A stretch of DNA of 64,000 bases from contig JAHREC010000005.1 in assembly GCA_020081605.1 (NCBI GenBank), positions 62,001 to 126,000 of the forward strand, given 5' to 3'. Source of the DNA: Albifimbria verrucaria (Eukaryota > Ascomycota > Sordariomycetes > Hypocreales > Stachybotryaceae). Numbering within the stretch: the first letter of the stretch is position 1; each line of letters begins with the position of its first letter. Positions 13,701-27,400 of this stretch are shown here, piece after piece. The position numbers were made by a program, and so were the translations under genes. A model generated the notes under the pieces. That model was given only the letters and a program-made list of their open reading frames with translations, was not told the DNA's origin and did no database searches.

Positions 13701-14030
13701 ATAATATAAGCTTAATAATATATTTAAGGGTTTTAATATATAATAAATTTATAAAACTAGGCTTTTTATTAAATAATATTTTAATTTAATTATAAATTAT
13801 TTATATATTATATTTATTATTTATTTAAAAGTATATAATTTATTAAAGGCTATAGTTATTATTATTAATATTAATTATTATTTTTTTATTTAAATAAATA
13901 AGCTTTAATATATTATTATATTAATTATATATTATATTCTTAATAGTTTTATATATTTATTAAGTAAGATAAAGGGGATTTTAAGGTTAATAGATAGATA
14001 GCCTTATATAGATATAAAGTTAAAAAGCTG
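10740..14030 (-). mobile_element. LINE copy 1 (Tad-like non-LTR retrotransposon relic), reverse orientation
   Basis: The reverse complement of this region matches 34,840-38,050 along its length, and 15,470-17,109 plus 23,162-24,282 over the part those share. At 11,981-12,020 the reverse strand encodes, after allowing for RIP, the GDFNLHH-LW signature of the apurinic endonuclease domain of LINE ORF2 proteins. The 5' end is near 14,030, about 1.4 kb from the 5' end of copy 2, so copies 1 and 2 form a head-to-head inverted repeat. No frame is open. The part upstream of the endonuclease would correspond to ORF1; I cannot read a domain in it. Assignment to the Tad group is from the fungal context, not from a phylogeny. 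Confidence 0.7.
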
Positions 14031-15469
14031 TAAATCAATAAATTTTTAAATCTTTCTAAAATTATATTTAATTATTTAAGCTTTTTATATATGATAATAA
14101 TAAATTTATTCTTTAATTTTGAATAAATAAGAAATTAATAAAAGAATAATTTAATATTTATTATTATAATATATTTATAATCTTTTAATAATTATATAAG
14201 ATTTCTTTATTATAATAAAAATATATATTTAGGATAATAATATTATTAAATCCCTTTAGATTAATAATTAATTTTTTTTATTTTATATTTTTTTAAGATT
14301 ATAAATACTAAGGCTTTAAAAATTCTAGATTATTATATATATAATATTCTTTTTAATATATATAATAAATTACGTATATATTTAATTATTTATTTATTTT
14401 ATAAGCTTATTAAATGTAATTTATATATAATTTTCTTAGCTTATTATATATTTATTCATTAAATCTTTATTTATTTATTTATTAATATAAATATATCATT
14501 ATAATCTTATTATATATTATAATATTATATTATAAATATTAATATTATTTTAATATATTAATCCTTTATATTAATATGAACTTTATTTTTAAGCTTTATT
14601 TTATTTATTATAATATATATAATTCTTAATAATAAATAATTTATTATTTAAGAAAGCCTAGGATAATTAGCTTAAATAAAGTCTAATTCCTTTTAGCCTT
14701 AATATATATAATTAATAAATATATTCCTTAGTTTTTTAGGATATTTATATATTATTATATTATCTAGCTAAGCCTATAAATCTATTATTATTAAGAGTTT
14801 TATTAATTATATTATTATATTATTAATTTAATTCTATAACATTTATAAGGAGTTTATAGTATTATAATTAAATTCTTTAATTGTTTTTAGTCTTATATTT
14901 CTTTTGAAATATAATAAGTTATTTTTAAAATTAATTATAATAATATATAATAATTTATAGCTTATTAGTAAATTCATAATACTGAAGAAATCTTTTATTA
15001 TTATAAATATTTAATCTTTAAATAGCTTTAAATCCTTAAATAGAATTTTATAAATTTAATTTAAGGGAGATATTATAGGATTAATTATAAGTATTTTTTA
15101 TTAGATTTATAATATACTTTTAATATAGAATTCTATTAAGACCCTAAGGTTTTAAGTAGTTATTATACTTTATTTAAAATTAAATACTATATTATATAAA
15201 TATATTTATTTTATATTAAATAGAATACATAAGCTTAATTTATTTATTATTTAAGCTTTTATTTTTATAAAAGCTTAATATAGTTTATTATTATATAATA
15301 TATTATTATATATATATATTATAAATATTATTATTATTTTTAATATTATAATTCTCTTAAAACTTTTAATTAAATATAATTTAATATTAAAGAATTAAAT
15401 ATTTAATTTAAAAGCTATTTATTAATTATTAATTATTAATATTAAATATTTTTTAACTTTATATCTATA
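14031..15469. other. Spacer between inverted LINE copies
   Basis: An AT-rich stretch of about 1.4 kb between the head-to-head 5' ends of LINE copies 1 and 2. No open frame and no element was recognised. Confidence 0.5.
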
Positions 15470-17109
15470 TAAAGCCGCCTACCTACTAGCCTTAAAATCC
15501 TCCTCCACTTTATTTAATAAAGATATAAAACTATTAAGAGTATAATATATAATAAATATAATAATATATTAAAGCTTATTTATCTAAATAAAAAAATAAT
15601 AGTAAATATTAATAATAATAATTAAGGCTTTTGATAAAATATAGATTATTAAATAAATAATAAATATAATATATAAATATTTTATAATTATTCTAGGATA
15701 ATATTTAATAAGAAGCTTAGCCTTATAGATTCTTTATATATTAAACCCTTAAATATATTATTAAGCTTATATCAAAAAAAAGTATTAAGTTAATTTAAAT
15801 AGTTTTTTAGAATATATTAAAAAAATTTATAATTTAAATTTATAATTATATTAAAAATATATTAAAATTATTTATATCTTATAAATTTAATATAAAATTT
15901 TTTAAGCTATATTATAATTAAATTAAATATTTTTATTATAAAATTAATTTTAATAATTTTTTTAAATAGGCTTTAAAATTATATATTAATTCTTTTTATA
16001 GGATTTTATAATTAAAAAAAAAATATTTTTAATATAAAATTATTTTTATTATAATATTATAAATCCTTTATAATATATATTTATAAACTTAAGTTTTAAA
16101 CTAATATTAAATTATATTTAAATATTTTGAAAATAATAAATAAAATTTTAAAAAATAATATTATAATAATTATATATTAATTTTAAAATAAAAATTAAAT
16201 AATATTTTTTAATAAAATATAATTTAATATATAAAAATATAATATAGATTTATAAAGTTTTTAAATTAATTATAATTATAAATAAAAGATTTTTATCATA
16301 ATAATAAAAAAGCTTATTTTATTTAAAATATAAATTTAATAAATCTTAAAGGATTAATCAAAAAAATTAATAAAATAAAGATTTTATATATATTATAAGT
16401 ATAAAATTAATATAAAAATAAATCATATATAATATTTTTAATAATCATAATTATTTTAAAAAATATTAATAAGCTTTATAATGATAATATTATAATATAA
16501 TTTTAATCATTAAAATATAAATTATATAAAAATTAATTAAGTTTATTTAATATTATAAATATTATAAATGTTATAAATAAATATATATAATAAAATATTA
16601 TATTTTAAAATTAAAATATAATTATTATATATATATAATATGTTTAAATCATAAAAATATTTATTTAATAATAAAAAGCTTAATCTTTAAATAATATAAT
16701 CTTTATAAAAAAATATATAGCTTAATTTTATATTTATTTTATAATAATTATAAAAAAATATATAAAAATATTTATTTATTAATCTTATTAATTTAAGACC
16801 TTAATCCCTAAATCTAAGAAATCTAATAATCTATTATAGCTAATTTAGTATCAGACTTAGTATTGAATCCCCTAAGAAGGAAGGTAGGAAGACTCTTAAA
16901 GCGCCTAAGATCTGACCCTATAGATAATAGCTAAGCTAATATTATATTAAGCTTTAGCTATAATAGCTTATATATTAACCCTAGGCTATTAGTATTAAGC
17001 TTTGAATTTCTATAAATATAGCCTAAAGCATAGAACCTTTTCTTTATATAGATATTATAATAATATAAAAATCCTCTTATAGAATATAGCTAACCAGCGG
17101 ATAAATATT
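15470..17109 (+). mobile_element. LINE copy 2, 5' segment, interrupted by gypsy element A
   Basis: Homologous to 34,840-36,517 and to the reverse complement of the 5' half of copy 1. It corresponds to the region upstream of the ORF2 endonuclease, probably 5' UTR and ORF1. It ends at a 5-bp target-site duplication atatt (17,105-17,109) where gypsy element A inserted, and continues after that element at 23,162. Some GC survives between 16,850 and 17,100, more than in most of the block. Confidence 0.75.
17105..17109. repeat. Target-site duplication, left copy (atatt)
   Basis: Five bases directly before the left LTR of element A, repeated directly after the right LTR at 23,162-23,166. The paralogous uninterrupted LINE has a single copy at 36,513-36,517. 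Five bp is the usual length for Ty3/gypsy integrases. Confidence 0.8.
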
Positions 17110-17295
17110 TATTATAGAAAAAGTATAGATAAGGTACCTTAGGCTATTATACTATATAACCCTATAGGAATATTACTCTTTAGCTAATAATTCACTAACC
17201 TTATATAATTAGGTTTAATAAATTAAAATCTTATAATATATTAATATTATCTTCTTTTATTTAATTATCCTAAATCTTATAAGTATTTTATAATA
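17110..17295 (+). repeat. Element A left LTR
   Basis: 186 bp, aligned end to end with the right LTR. Shared blocks include gtaccttaggctattatact and atataaccctataggaat. It is more mutated than the right LTR. Confidence 0.85.
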
Positions 17296-18959
17296 ATTCT
17301 TTAATTTTTATATATAATTATCTAGGAGAAAAATAATATTAAAAGCTTAATAAATAAAAGCCTAAATATAAAAAGAATCCTTAATAAATACTAAGGAAAA
17401 TACTTTTATTTTTAGATTTATTATAAATATTATTAATAATATTAATATTTTTATAATGATATTTTTATAAATAATTTCTTAATTAAATATATATTAATTA
17501 TAAATAAGGTTTAATAAATAAAAATTATTATATTTTTTAAAAAAATAAAAGCTATTAAAAAAGCTAAATAAAGTATTATACTATATTAATAAGAAATATA
17601 TTATAAAATAATATAGAATTAATATTTAAAAAAAAAAAAAATAAAGCTAAAAACTTAAATAAAAATTAAAAAGCTTTTAAAGAATAAATTTTTATTATGC
17701 TAAAGAATATTATTTATTATAAACCCTATATAGCTAAATAATTATATAAAATAAAATAATTATATTATTAATCCTTAAGGAAGTTTTATATTTTTCTTAA
17801 CTCCTTAAAAATTATTTCTTAAAACTAAAGAAAAATAAAAAGGATTTTTTTCTTAGCTTACCTTAATAAGGCTCTATATTATAAGATCCTCTTATATATA
17901 TTTTAATTATTAAATATCTAGGAGAGTATAGTAGCCTTTATTAAATAATAATAAAAGATATTATAAAATAATAAAAAAGATTAAATAAGCTACCTTTAAA
18001 TATAAGGAAGATTTATTTTTTTAAAAAGCCTTTAAAAGCTAAATATATATTATATATTATATTATTAAATAATACCTTAATAATTAAATAAACCCAATAT
18101 TAAAAAAGGCTTATTATAATTATTATTAAAAGGTTAATTATTATATCTTAGGTTATCTAGAGGGCCTAAAGAATTAAGGCCCTTTAAAAACTACTTATAA
18201 TTAAGGAAATAGCTTAATCCTTAGCTATATAAAAATAACTATAAATAGCTAATTTATTTTATATATTATTTATAATAGGAGGCTAAAACCTTATTAAAAT
18301 CTAAATAGATTTAAATAATAATATAATTATAAATATTATAAGTATATAATTTAGAAAGGATTAAAGATTAAAGTAGGTTTCTATAGAAATACTATAGCTA
18401 TATAATATTAATAATATTTATATTTTTATATATAGTATATAATATATATTCTTTATAGTTATAGATAGTTATAATATTATAAAGACATTTAATTATTTTT
18501 ATTTAAATATTAATAAAAACCTAAGACTTAAGGGAAATCCTTTATTATTATTTATAATAACCTTTAAGAATTTAAAAATCTACCTTATCTTATATAAATA
18601 TTAATAATAATATAAAAATTAATAATTAAGTTTAAGATAATAAATTAATATTCCTTTAAGAATATATAAAAAAAACCTATATTTATTTAATTAAAACCTT
18701 AAATAACTTCCTCATCCTTTTTAATAAAAAAGATTATTAATTAAGCCTATATTAAAGCTATTTATTAAACTATAAATATTTAAGAATATATTCTATAATA
18801 AAGAAATAAGGCTATTATTCTATATTAAAGTATTTAATTATATTATTAATTTATTAAATAAAATAAAATTATTTTATAGGCTAATCTATTCTCTTTTATT
18901 AAAGAAATTAAAAAGCTTTATTATTATTTAAAAAAAAAACCTATAAAATAGCTATATTA

Positions 18960-19760
18960 AACCCTTAAAAAGCCTTATAAATATATTTATTATATTTATC
19001 CTTAAAATGAATAGTTTATTATACTTTTATATAGATTATTAAGACTTTAATAATATTATAAAAAAATTAATATTCTTTATTTTTAGTTTTAGAAATCCTT
19101 AATTATATATTAAAAATAAAAAAATTTAAAAAATTTAAAAAATTAATATTAAGAAAGTATATTATTATATTTAAATTAAGGAAGAAAATAAATAAAAATA
19201 ACCTTTAAGATTTACTATAGCTATTATAAATATTTAATTATATTATTTAAATTAATTAATATATTAATTATTTTCTAAGTTTATATATATAAAATATTAT
19301 AAAGGCTATTAAATATAATTTATATAATATATTTAAATAATATTCTAATTTTTTTAAGGATTATAATTTATATATATAATATTTATATTAAATCCTAGAA
19401 TAGCTTAAAAAAATTAAGCTTTTTATTAATTTAATAAAATATTATTTTTATAAAAGCTAAATAAAATTCCTAGGGTTTGTTTTATTAATAAATAATTTAA
19501 TTATAAACCCTATAAAAGTTATTATTATTATTAAATAAAAGGAGCTAAAGATTTATTAAAATATATAAATATTCCTATATTTTTATAATTTTTATTAAAG
19601 GTTTATTTATAAATATATTATTATTATAATATCGTTAAATATATTATTAAAAGATAATAAAAATAATAAGAAGCTAGGGTTTATATATTTTAAGAAAAAT
19701 AAATAATAAATATTTTAATATTTTATTTAGGTATTTTAAAAAATATTTTTATTTTAATAT
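18960..19760 (+). pseudogene. Element A reverse transcriptase / RNase H connection relic
   Basis: Plus-strand translation with stops gives, at 19,031-19,051, IDY-DFN, a RIP-altered VDYRGLN. At 19,330-19,347 it gives YLNNIL, a RIP-altered YLDDIL catalytic box with both aspartates changed to asparagine by G-to-A. At 19,572-19,607 it gives FLYFYNFY-RFI, from FLGF-NFYRRFI. The spacing and order match Ty3/gypsy reverse transcriptases. The homologous region at 40,026-40,598 is slightly less mutated and supports each reading. The loss of the catalytic aspartates alone would kill the enzyme. Confidence 0.85.
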
Positions 19761-20268
19761 TTTAAGCTAGCTTTATTTATTAAGATTAAAATAAATAACT
19801 TAAAGTAAATAATAATAGTTATTTTATTATAGCTTAACCTAAAAGATTATTAATATTTTATAGCTTTTTAACTAAGAAAATTCTATAAAATTAAATTAAA
19901 TTATAAAATATTAAATTAAAAATATTAATTATTATTAAGGCTTTTATATATTAATGATATTATATTAAAAATATAATAATATTAATAAAAGTTTTATTTA
20001 ATTATTAAAACCTATAAAGCTTTATAAAATAAGCTAAAGTAATAAAAAATAAATATATTAGTATATTCTTTTTATATTTTATAATTTTATAATTAAATAT
20101 TAAATTTAAAAATTAATTTTATTAATATTTTATTTAAAAAGCTAGATTATATCAATAAAGATTAAATAAATACTAAGCTATTATATATAATAAGCTAAAG
20201 AATAAGGATTATAGAATTTATTAATAAGTTTAAGCTAAAAGGTATATAGACTATGATTATCTAAAAGC

Positions 20269-20770
20269 TTTATTAATTCCTAAATAATCTATAAATAAAT
20301 TATTAATAAACTTTATTATAAATTTATTTAAATCTTAATATTAAAATAAAAAAATTAATACTATCTTAATTATAATTAATTATTATATAAAATATATAAT
20401 TTATTTATTAATAAATATTTTTTTCTTATCTTAAAGCTAATAAAGTTATTTTATAAAGAAATTAAGCTTTAATTTAGAGTATTAAAGGGTATTATATTTA
20501 ATTATAGCTTAATATTTATTAATATATTTTAATCAAAGCTATATTATACCTTTAAAATAAAATAAAAGTTTTTAATAATATTTTAGTTATAAATTAATAA
20601 TTAAATAAAATAAATAAATTAAATATTAAAATATTATTTAAGATATTATATAAATAATAACTTAATAATATAGCCTTAATTATCAAAAAAAAGTATAAGT
20701 TATCTATAAATATTATTATAAATATTATATTTTATACAGTATTAATAGGCTATATATTAAAATTCTATTT
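20269..20770 (+). pseudogene. Element A integrase relic
   Basis: The translation follows the gypsy integrase core: IPK-SI-KL-INFI (usually IPKR-W-DIS-DFI, first catalytic aspartate now asparagine), then NTILIIINYYIKYIIYL (usually D-ILVVVDRYTKYA-Y), then LFYKEI and FRVLKGI (usually G-P--I-SDRG), then a YTFKIK segment and a tract that fits a RIP-altered QTDGQTER followed by LEYYLR. Stops interrupt it. The order after reverse transcriptase is what identifies the element as Ty3/gypsy. A downstream chromodomain was not discernible. Confidence 0.8.
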
Positions 20771-22976
20771 AAATATTAAAAATAATATTTAATCTAAAAG
20801 AATACTTTAAGCTAAGGCTTAAATAAAAAAACTTATTAAATTATAAGAATAATTAATTATATAATAGTAAAAAGCCTAAAAAATATAAAAATTATTATAA
20901 TAATTAATATAAAGTAATTAACTTTAAAAAAAGAATAAAATACTTTTTTTATATAAAACCTAAGATTTAAAAAACCCTTAAAAATTATTATTAAAATTTA
21001 GAAAATCTTTTTATATATTTAATATTATTAAAAATAAATATATTACCTAGCTTTATTTATTAAATATATATTATTATATAATTTTTTTATATTAATTTAT
21101 TAGAATCTTAGGTTAGAAGAAACCCTAGGTTAAACTCTAGCTAAAACTATATTAATATTAAACCTTAAAAATAAAAATAAAGAATAAAAGCTTAAGAAAA
21201 TAAAAAACTAAGCTACCCTAAATAATAAACTTTATTATTTCATTAAATAAATCAATTAGTTTTTTAAATATAATTAATAAATATTTATTTTAAATATAAA
21301 TAATATATAATAAATAATTTAAACCTTTAAAATAAAATTATAAAAATTATTTAAAAAGTAGAAGAAATAATAATAAAGGTATATATAAATATTTATAATT
21401 TATTAAATAAAAATATCCTTAATCTTAAAAAAATTTTAATTAAAAAAATAAAATTATTTTTTAATATATTAAATAATTAAATAAAAATAAAATAAAAGCC
21501 TCCTTTTTAAAGAAAGAATAATATAAGGAATATATTATACTTTTTATAAAATCTTTAAAAAATATAAAATAGAAATTAATATATTAAAATAAAAAAATAT
21601 TAATTAAAATAAGGGTAAACCCTCCTTAAAGGAGAGGGATAATAATAAAAATATATTTAGGTATATAATTAACCTAAATAACTTAAATAACTTTTTAATT
21701 ATTTATTAAAATAAATAATATTAATAATAATTAATTTAATAATTTAAATAATAATTATTTAAATATTATATTTAGATTTATTATAGCTAAGATAAAGAAT
21801 TTATAAGGCCTTTTAAGCCTCTATATTTATAATAAAAGCTATTTTTATAATAATATATTACATATTAATTTAAATAATTTATTAATAAAATTATAATATA
21901 GAGTTAAATAAGGTTAATATATATATTATTTAAATATAGAATTAGGTTAGGCTAAGGGTATTAAGCTAAAATAAATTAATACTTAATTAAAATATAAATT
22001 TAATAAATAGCTAAATTACTCTACCCTAAGAATTAATAAATAAAAATTAATAAACAATATTAAAAAATATAAGATTATTTTATTAATTTTTTAAATATTA
22101 ATTAGCCTAAATACTTATTAATATAAAATATTAATTTAATTAAATATTATTATAAACTTATAGATAATATAAATAATTTATTAATAAATTATTAATAAAA
22201 GAAAATAATAATATTTATTAAGGATATTCTTAATAATATTATTCAATATAGCCTTTTATAAAATTATCATATTTATTTTAAAATTCTATTAATATTATTA
22301 ATATTTTCTTTAAGGTAAATAAGGGAAGCTATTAAGTAAATATTAATTAAAACTAAGAAGAATAAAGGAAATATAAGTCTTATTTTATAAATATAAATAT
22401 TATTATCGTTATAATATTAATTATATTTAATAAATAAAATATTTATAATATTATAATTAATCTTAGAATTTTTATTAAAATATTATTTACCTTTTTTCTT
22501 TAGGCTATAATTATTTTTTTTTTTATTAAGCAGAAATAATATATATACTAAAGGTAGTATATATAGATAATATATCCAGGGATATAATAAGCAGTATTCT
22601 TAGGAGGTATAGCTATAAAAAGATAGGAGTATAATTAAGAAGAAATACTAATAAAGAAGATAATAATTTATTTAAAGTATAAAAAAATTTTTTTATAGAT
22701 AGTATATAAGAACTTTATGATATATCAAGAAAAGGCTAAGGAAATAAAGGGAAAAAAACGAAACTATATTTTATTATTTTTTTAATATAATTATTATTAT
22801 TAAATAATATTATTTACTATTTATATAGTATATATATATATATAATAAAAATATATTTTTTATTAAAGATTCTTAGATTTTTTATTAGCTATTAATATAC
22901 CTTAAATTATTATAATATTATAGCTCTGCTATTAGCTATATAATTAGGGATTAATTATTAGAAGGCAGGGGATAGT

Positions 22977-23161
22977 TATTATAGAAAAAGTATAGGTAGG
23001 GTACCTTAGGCTATTATACTATATAACCCTATAGGAATAATACCCTTTAGTTAATAACTCACTGACTTTATATAATAAGGTTTAGTAAATTAAAGTCTTA
23101 TAATATATTAATACTATCTTCTCCTACTTAATTACCCTAGACTCTATAATATTTTATAATA
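22977..23161 (+). repeat. Element A right LTR
   Basis: 185 bp, retaining more GC than the left LTR (ctcactgact, ctcctactt). It is followed directly by the second atatt target duplication. Confidence 0.85.
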
Positions 23162-23166
23162 ATATT
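23162..23166. repeat. Target-site duplication, right copy (atatt)
   Basis: Directly follows the right LTR of element A and matches 17,105-17,109. Confidence 0.8.
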
Positions 23167-24282
23167 AACCTAGCGCTATAAGCATAAGCTAGATATAATA
23201 ATTATAATTACTATTTAATATATTATAGTAGGTATATAGCGCTTTATATATATAAGCATTATAAACCTAGCTTATAGGAATGATCCTTAAGGCTAGATTA
23301 AATAGCTATATATTTTATTATCCTAAATTTAAGATACTATAATTATTATTTTACATTTAATATAAAAAGAGGATTAAAGATAATATAATCCCTTATAGAT
23401 ATTATACTAAAAGTAAATAAAGATATTCTTCTTATAGGGAATCTTAATTTATATTATTTATTATAGGATAAATATAATTAATATTCTATAATAAATAAAG
23501 CTTTTTATTTAAAAATATATTAGCTTTAGCTTAAATTCTTTATACCTTAAGGTATAGTTATTAAAAATAAACTAAGAAATAAAAATAATATTATTAACCT
23601 AAGCTAAATAACTTAAGGCTTTAAAATAATATAAATAAGTATTAATAATATATTAAATAGCTTTAATTATATTATATAAATATTCTATATTATAATTATA
23701 ATCCTCCTTATTATACCCTTATATTATTATTAAAATATAATAAATAAATAAAAGATTATAGCTAAATCTATAGCCTACTTTAATATATTCTATACTATTC
23801 TTAAATTAAGAATAATAATAAATAAGCTTATAGATTAGATTATAAATTAAATTATAGCTATAATTAATATATTTATTCTTAAAAATATCCTAAAACCTAA
23901 GTATTTAAATCTATAATAAAACTAAAAATAATAAAAGCTATAATACCTATAAAGTAAATATATTATAAAATATGATATATAAATAACCTAATAATCCTTA
24001 ATAATTAGAAAATAATATAATTAACCTAAGCCTATAATATATATAATATATAATATATAATATAATATATAAAGGAGTTTTTTAAAATTAGCTTTATATA
24101 ATCCTATAGATAAGATAATATAAATAGTAGAGTATTAAGCTTAGCTAAGAAACAAATATTAACCTAAATCTATATATATTTTATATTTTAAGAATTATAC
24201 CTTAGCTATAAATATATTTAATATTATAAAAACTTTCTAGGAAAAAAGCTTATATTTTAATAAAAAGTTCTTCCTTATTCTA
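23162..24282 (+). mobile_element. LINE copy 2, continuation with ORF2 endonuclease relic
   Basis: Resumes the LINE interrupted by element A. It aligns with 36,513 onward of copy 5 and with the reverse complement of copy 1. At 23,431-23,469 the plus strand reads LIGNLNLYYLL-D, a RIP form of LIGD(F/L)NLHH-LW, the metal-binding and active-site segment of LINE apurinic endonucleases. The copy is cut at 24,283 by an LTR-B. It contains the 85-bp module (24,071-24,152) in the normal orientation for this family. No reverse transcriptase is present here, because the rest of ORF2 lies beyond the cut. Confidence 0.75.
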
Positions 24283-24496
24283 TATTATAAAGTTAAGATA
24301 ACCTACCCTATAATATAGGGTAAATAACCTATAAAGCAGGTTATATAATATTAATAATCCTCTAAAATTAGCTTAAAGGCTTATAGATAAAGCCTTAAGC
24401 CTATAAACTTTAATCTTATAATATAAATATAGCTATTTTAGAATATATTTTATACTACCTTTATTTAACTCTCCTTATATAATAATTATTAAAATA
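24283..24496 (+). repeat. LTR-B copy 5 (left LTR of element B)
   Basis: 214 bp starting TATTATAAAGTTAAGATAA. Contains acctaccctataatataggg and ends taataattattaaaata. Confidence 0.75.
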
Positions 24497-27400
24497 ATTT
24501 TAAAGCTTTTATTCTTTATTATCATCTAAAGATAATAATATTAAAATATAATTAAAATATTAATAATAATAAATTAATAAAAAGAAGATTAATTTTTATA
24601 AGATTTTTATATTTATTTTAATTTATTAAAAAAATATAGCTTTAAAAATAATAAAAACAAAAAGCTTATTCTTTTTATATTAAATTAAAAAAATCATAAG
24701 AATTAATTAATCTTTATTAAAATTAAAAATTAAAAATTTTAAAAAAATTATAAATTTAATTTAATAATATTAAAAATAATAGAATCTTAAAAATAAAAAT
24801 AATTTATTAAAATAAAGAGGAAATTAAAAATATATATTTAAATTTTTTTAATATATTATAAATAAATTATTTAATCGTTATTTATATTTTTTAGCTTTAA
24901 TATAAAATAAAAAAATAATTTTATATTTTTAAAAATAAATAATTTAAATAAAATTTAATATTTTTATTAATTAAAAAAGGTTATATAATCTAAGATTATA
25001 AAATAATTATTAAATAAATTAAAAATAAAATATTATAAAAATATTAAAAAAATAATTAATAATTTAAAAAATAATTTTAATTTTAATTTTAAGATTAATT
25101 TTAAGATTTTATTTTATATATATACTTTAATTTAGATTAAAGACTATATTAATATAATAATATAAATAAGCTTTAATAATTATATTAAAATAAATATTAT
25201 TAATAAAGAATTTATAAAAAAATAAAAACTTAAATAATTAATTATTGTTTTTTAAGATTAACTCATATAAATAATATTTTTATTTATATATATAATATTT
25301 AATAAATATTGATAAATTTTTATAAATAATAAAAATAAAAATAAAAATTAAATATTTATATATAAATATTAATAAAGATTTAAAATTATAAAGAATCTTG
25401 ATATTATTTTTAATAATTATTTTAATTAAATATTAAATTTATTTTAACTTTTAAAATTAAATTTAATAATTTAAATATATAAAAGTAAATATTAAGTTAA
25501 AAATTTTAAATATTTTTATTATTTTATATAAAAAGAATAATAATTTATATAATTTAAGCTTAAAAATTATATTTATTTTTATTAAATAAAAAAGAGTTTA
25601 TTAAAGGGTATTTTATTTTATTTTTAAAACTTTAAATATATAAAAGTAAATATATTTTTAAAAATATAAATATTTTATTTAAATATAAAATGGTAAATTA
25701 TCTTATTAATCTATAAAAAAGCTATTTTATAAATTAATATACTTTTATTTGAAAACAAATTATAAAATATATAAAAATATTTAAATATATAGTTAATTAA
25801 AAGCTTTATTTATTTTTTTAAGAGTCTTATAAAAATATTTATTTTTTTATATTAAAAAAATTATAATCTATATTTTTATATAGGTTATTATAGTTTTAAT
25901 AATATTATTTAAAAAATTATTATTTATTATTCTTAATTATAAAAATCCTTAATTATATTTAAGGCTATAATTAATTTATAAAAACTAATATTAAAGATAT
26001 TTATTATTATATTAAAAATATTAAAAATAATAAATAAAAAATAATACTTTTTACTTAATATAATTATTATAAATATTTAATAACATTTTTTAAATTTATA
26101 AATATATTTATAACTTTTTAAGTATATATATATTAAGTATTTAATAAGCTATTTAGTATTATTTATATAATTTATTTTAATAATATTTTTATTTTTTTAA
26201 AAATTAAAAATATATATTATTTATATTAAAGAACATTTAAAATAATTTAAAAGAAATTAAGCTTTTTATAAAACCTAAAAATACTATTTTTATTAAATTT
26301 AAATTAAATTCTTAAAGGTTATTTTTTTAAATGAAAAATAATAATAAATTTTAACTAAATAAATATAATTTAAAATTAAAAAAATCTATAAATTATTATA
26401 AAATTTAAATATTCTTAGGATTTCATAATTTTTATTAAAAGTTTATATAAAAATATATTAATATTATAATATTTTTATATTCTTTATTTAAAAATAATAA
26501 AAATAAAGAAAAATTAAATATTTTAATATTAAATAAAAAAATATACATATATTTTATTAATTTATTAATATATTCTAAAAATATTATTATTATAATACTG
26601 TAATATTTTATAGATAATAAGATTTAAAACTAATATTTTAAAGTTTATTATAATTAAAATATTATTTTAATGTAATAATAAAAGATTTATTACTTAATTA
26701 TTTTTAATTAAAAAAATTTAAAAAACTTAAGCTTTATTATAAAACCCTTAATTATAAGCTTATGATAATTATAAAATTACTTAAATATTAATAATATTAT
26801 TTTAAAAACATAATATTTTTAATAAAAATTTATTTAAATTATTAAAATTTATAATAATTTATAATATAATTAAAATTTAATAATAAATAAATATAATAAT
26901 ATACATTTTTTATATTTTATAATTTTATTATTAAATACTATATAAAAAAATTAAATTTAATTAATAAATTATTAAAAAAACTAAATCATATAAATAAAAT
27001 ATTATTTATAAAAAAATTATTTTTAAAATTATAAAATAAAATAAAATAAAATAAAAAAGTTTTTATAAAAGAAATATAAATAGAATTTATAAAATAAGAA
27101 AATAATCAATAATTAAATTTTTAATTATTATAAATAAAAAAATCTTAAATAAAAAAGTTAAATTAAATAAAATATTATTATTTAAAATAATAAAATTTAA
27201 GATTTATTAAGATTATACTAATAATAAAAGTTATTAAAATTAAAATAAAAAATAATGCTTAAAAAGAGTATATTAATTATAAATAATAGCTTTTATAATA
27301 GAAAATATTAAAAGCTTTTTATTAAAAAATAATATATAACTTAAATTTAAGCTTAAATTTAATTAAATTAATTAAAAAAATTAAAAATAAAAATATAAAA

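Larger units (their letters stand above)
17110..23161 (+). mobile_element. Ty3/gypsy LTR retrotransposon A, full-length, RIP-dead
   Basis: A 6,052-bp element with direct LTRs (17,110-17,295 and 22,977-23,161), both starting TATTATAGAAAAAG and ending TATAATA, which is TG...CA after RIP. Plus-strand translation gives reverse transcriptase (19,031-19,607) followed by integrase (about 20,269-20,770), the order typical of Ty3/gypsy rather than copia. All frames have many stops, so it cannot move. It sits inside LINE copy 2 with a 5-bp target duplication. A truncated second copy of its middle third is at 38,745-40,850. LTR divergence is almost all C/T and G/A transitions, so it cannot be used as a simple clock. 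Confidence 0.88.

Noticed and set aside
17110..23161. First impression of a copia element from the short LTRs
   Set aside because: Integrase follows reverse transcriptase and RNase H, which is Ty3/gypsy order; copia has integrase first.
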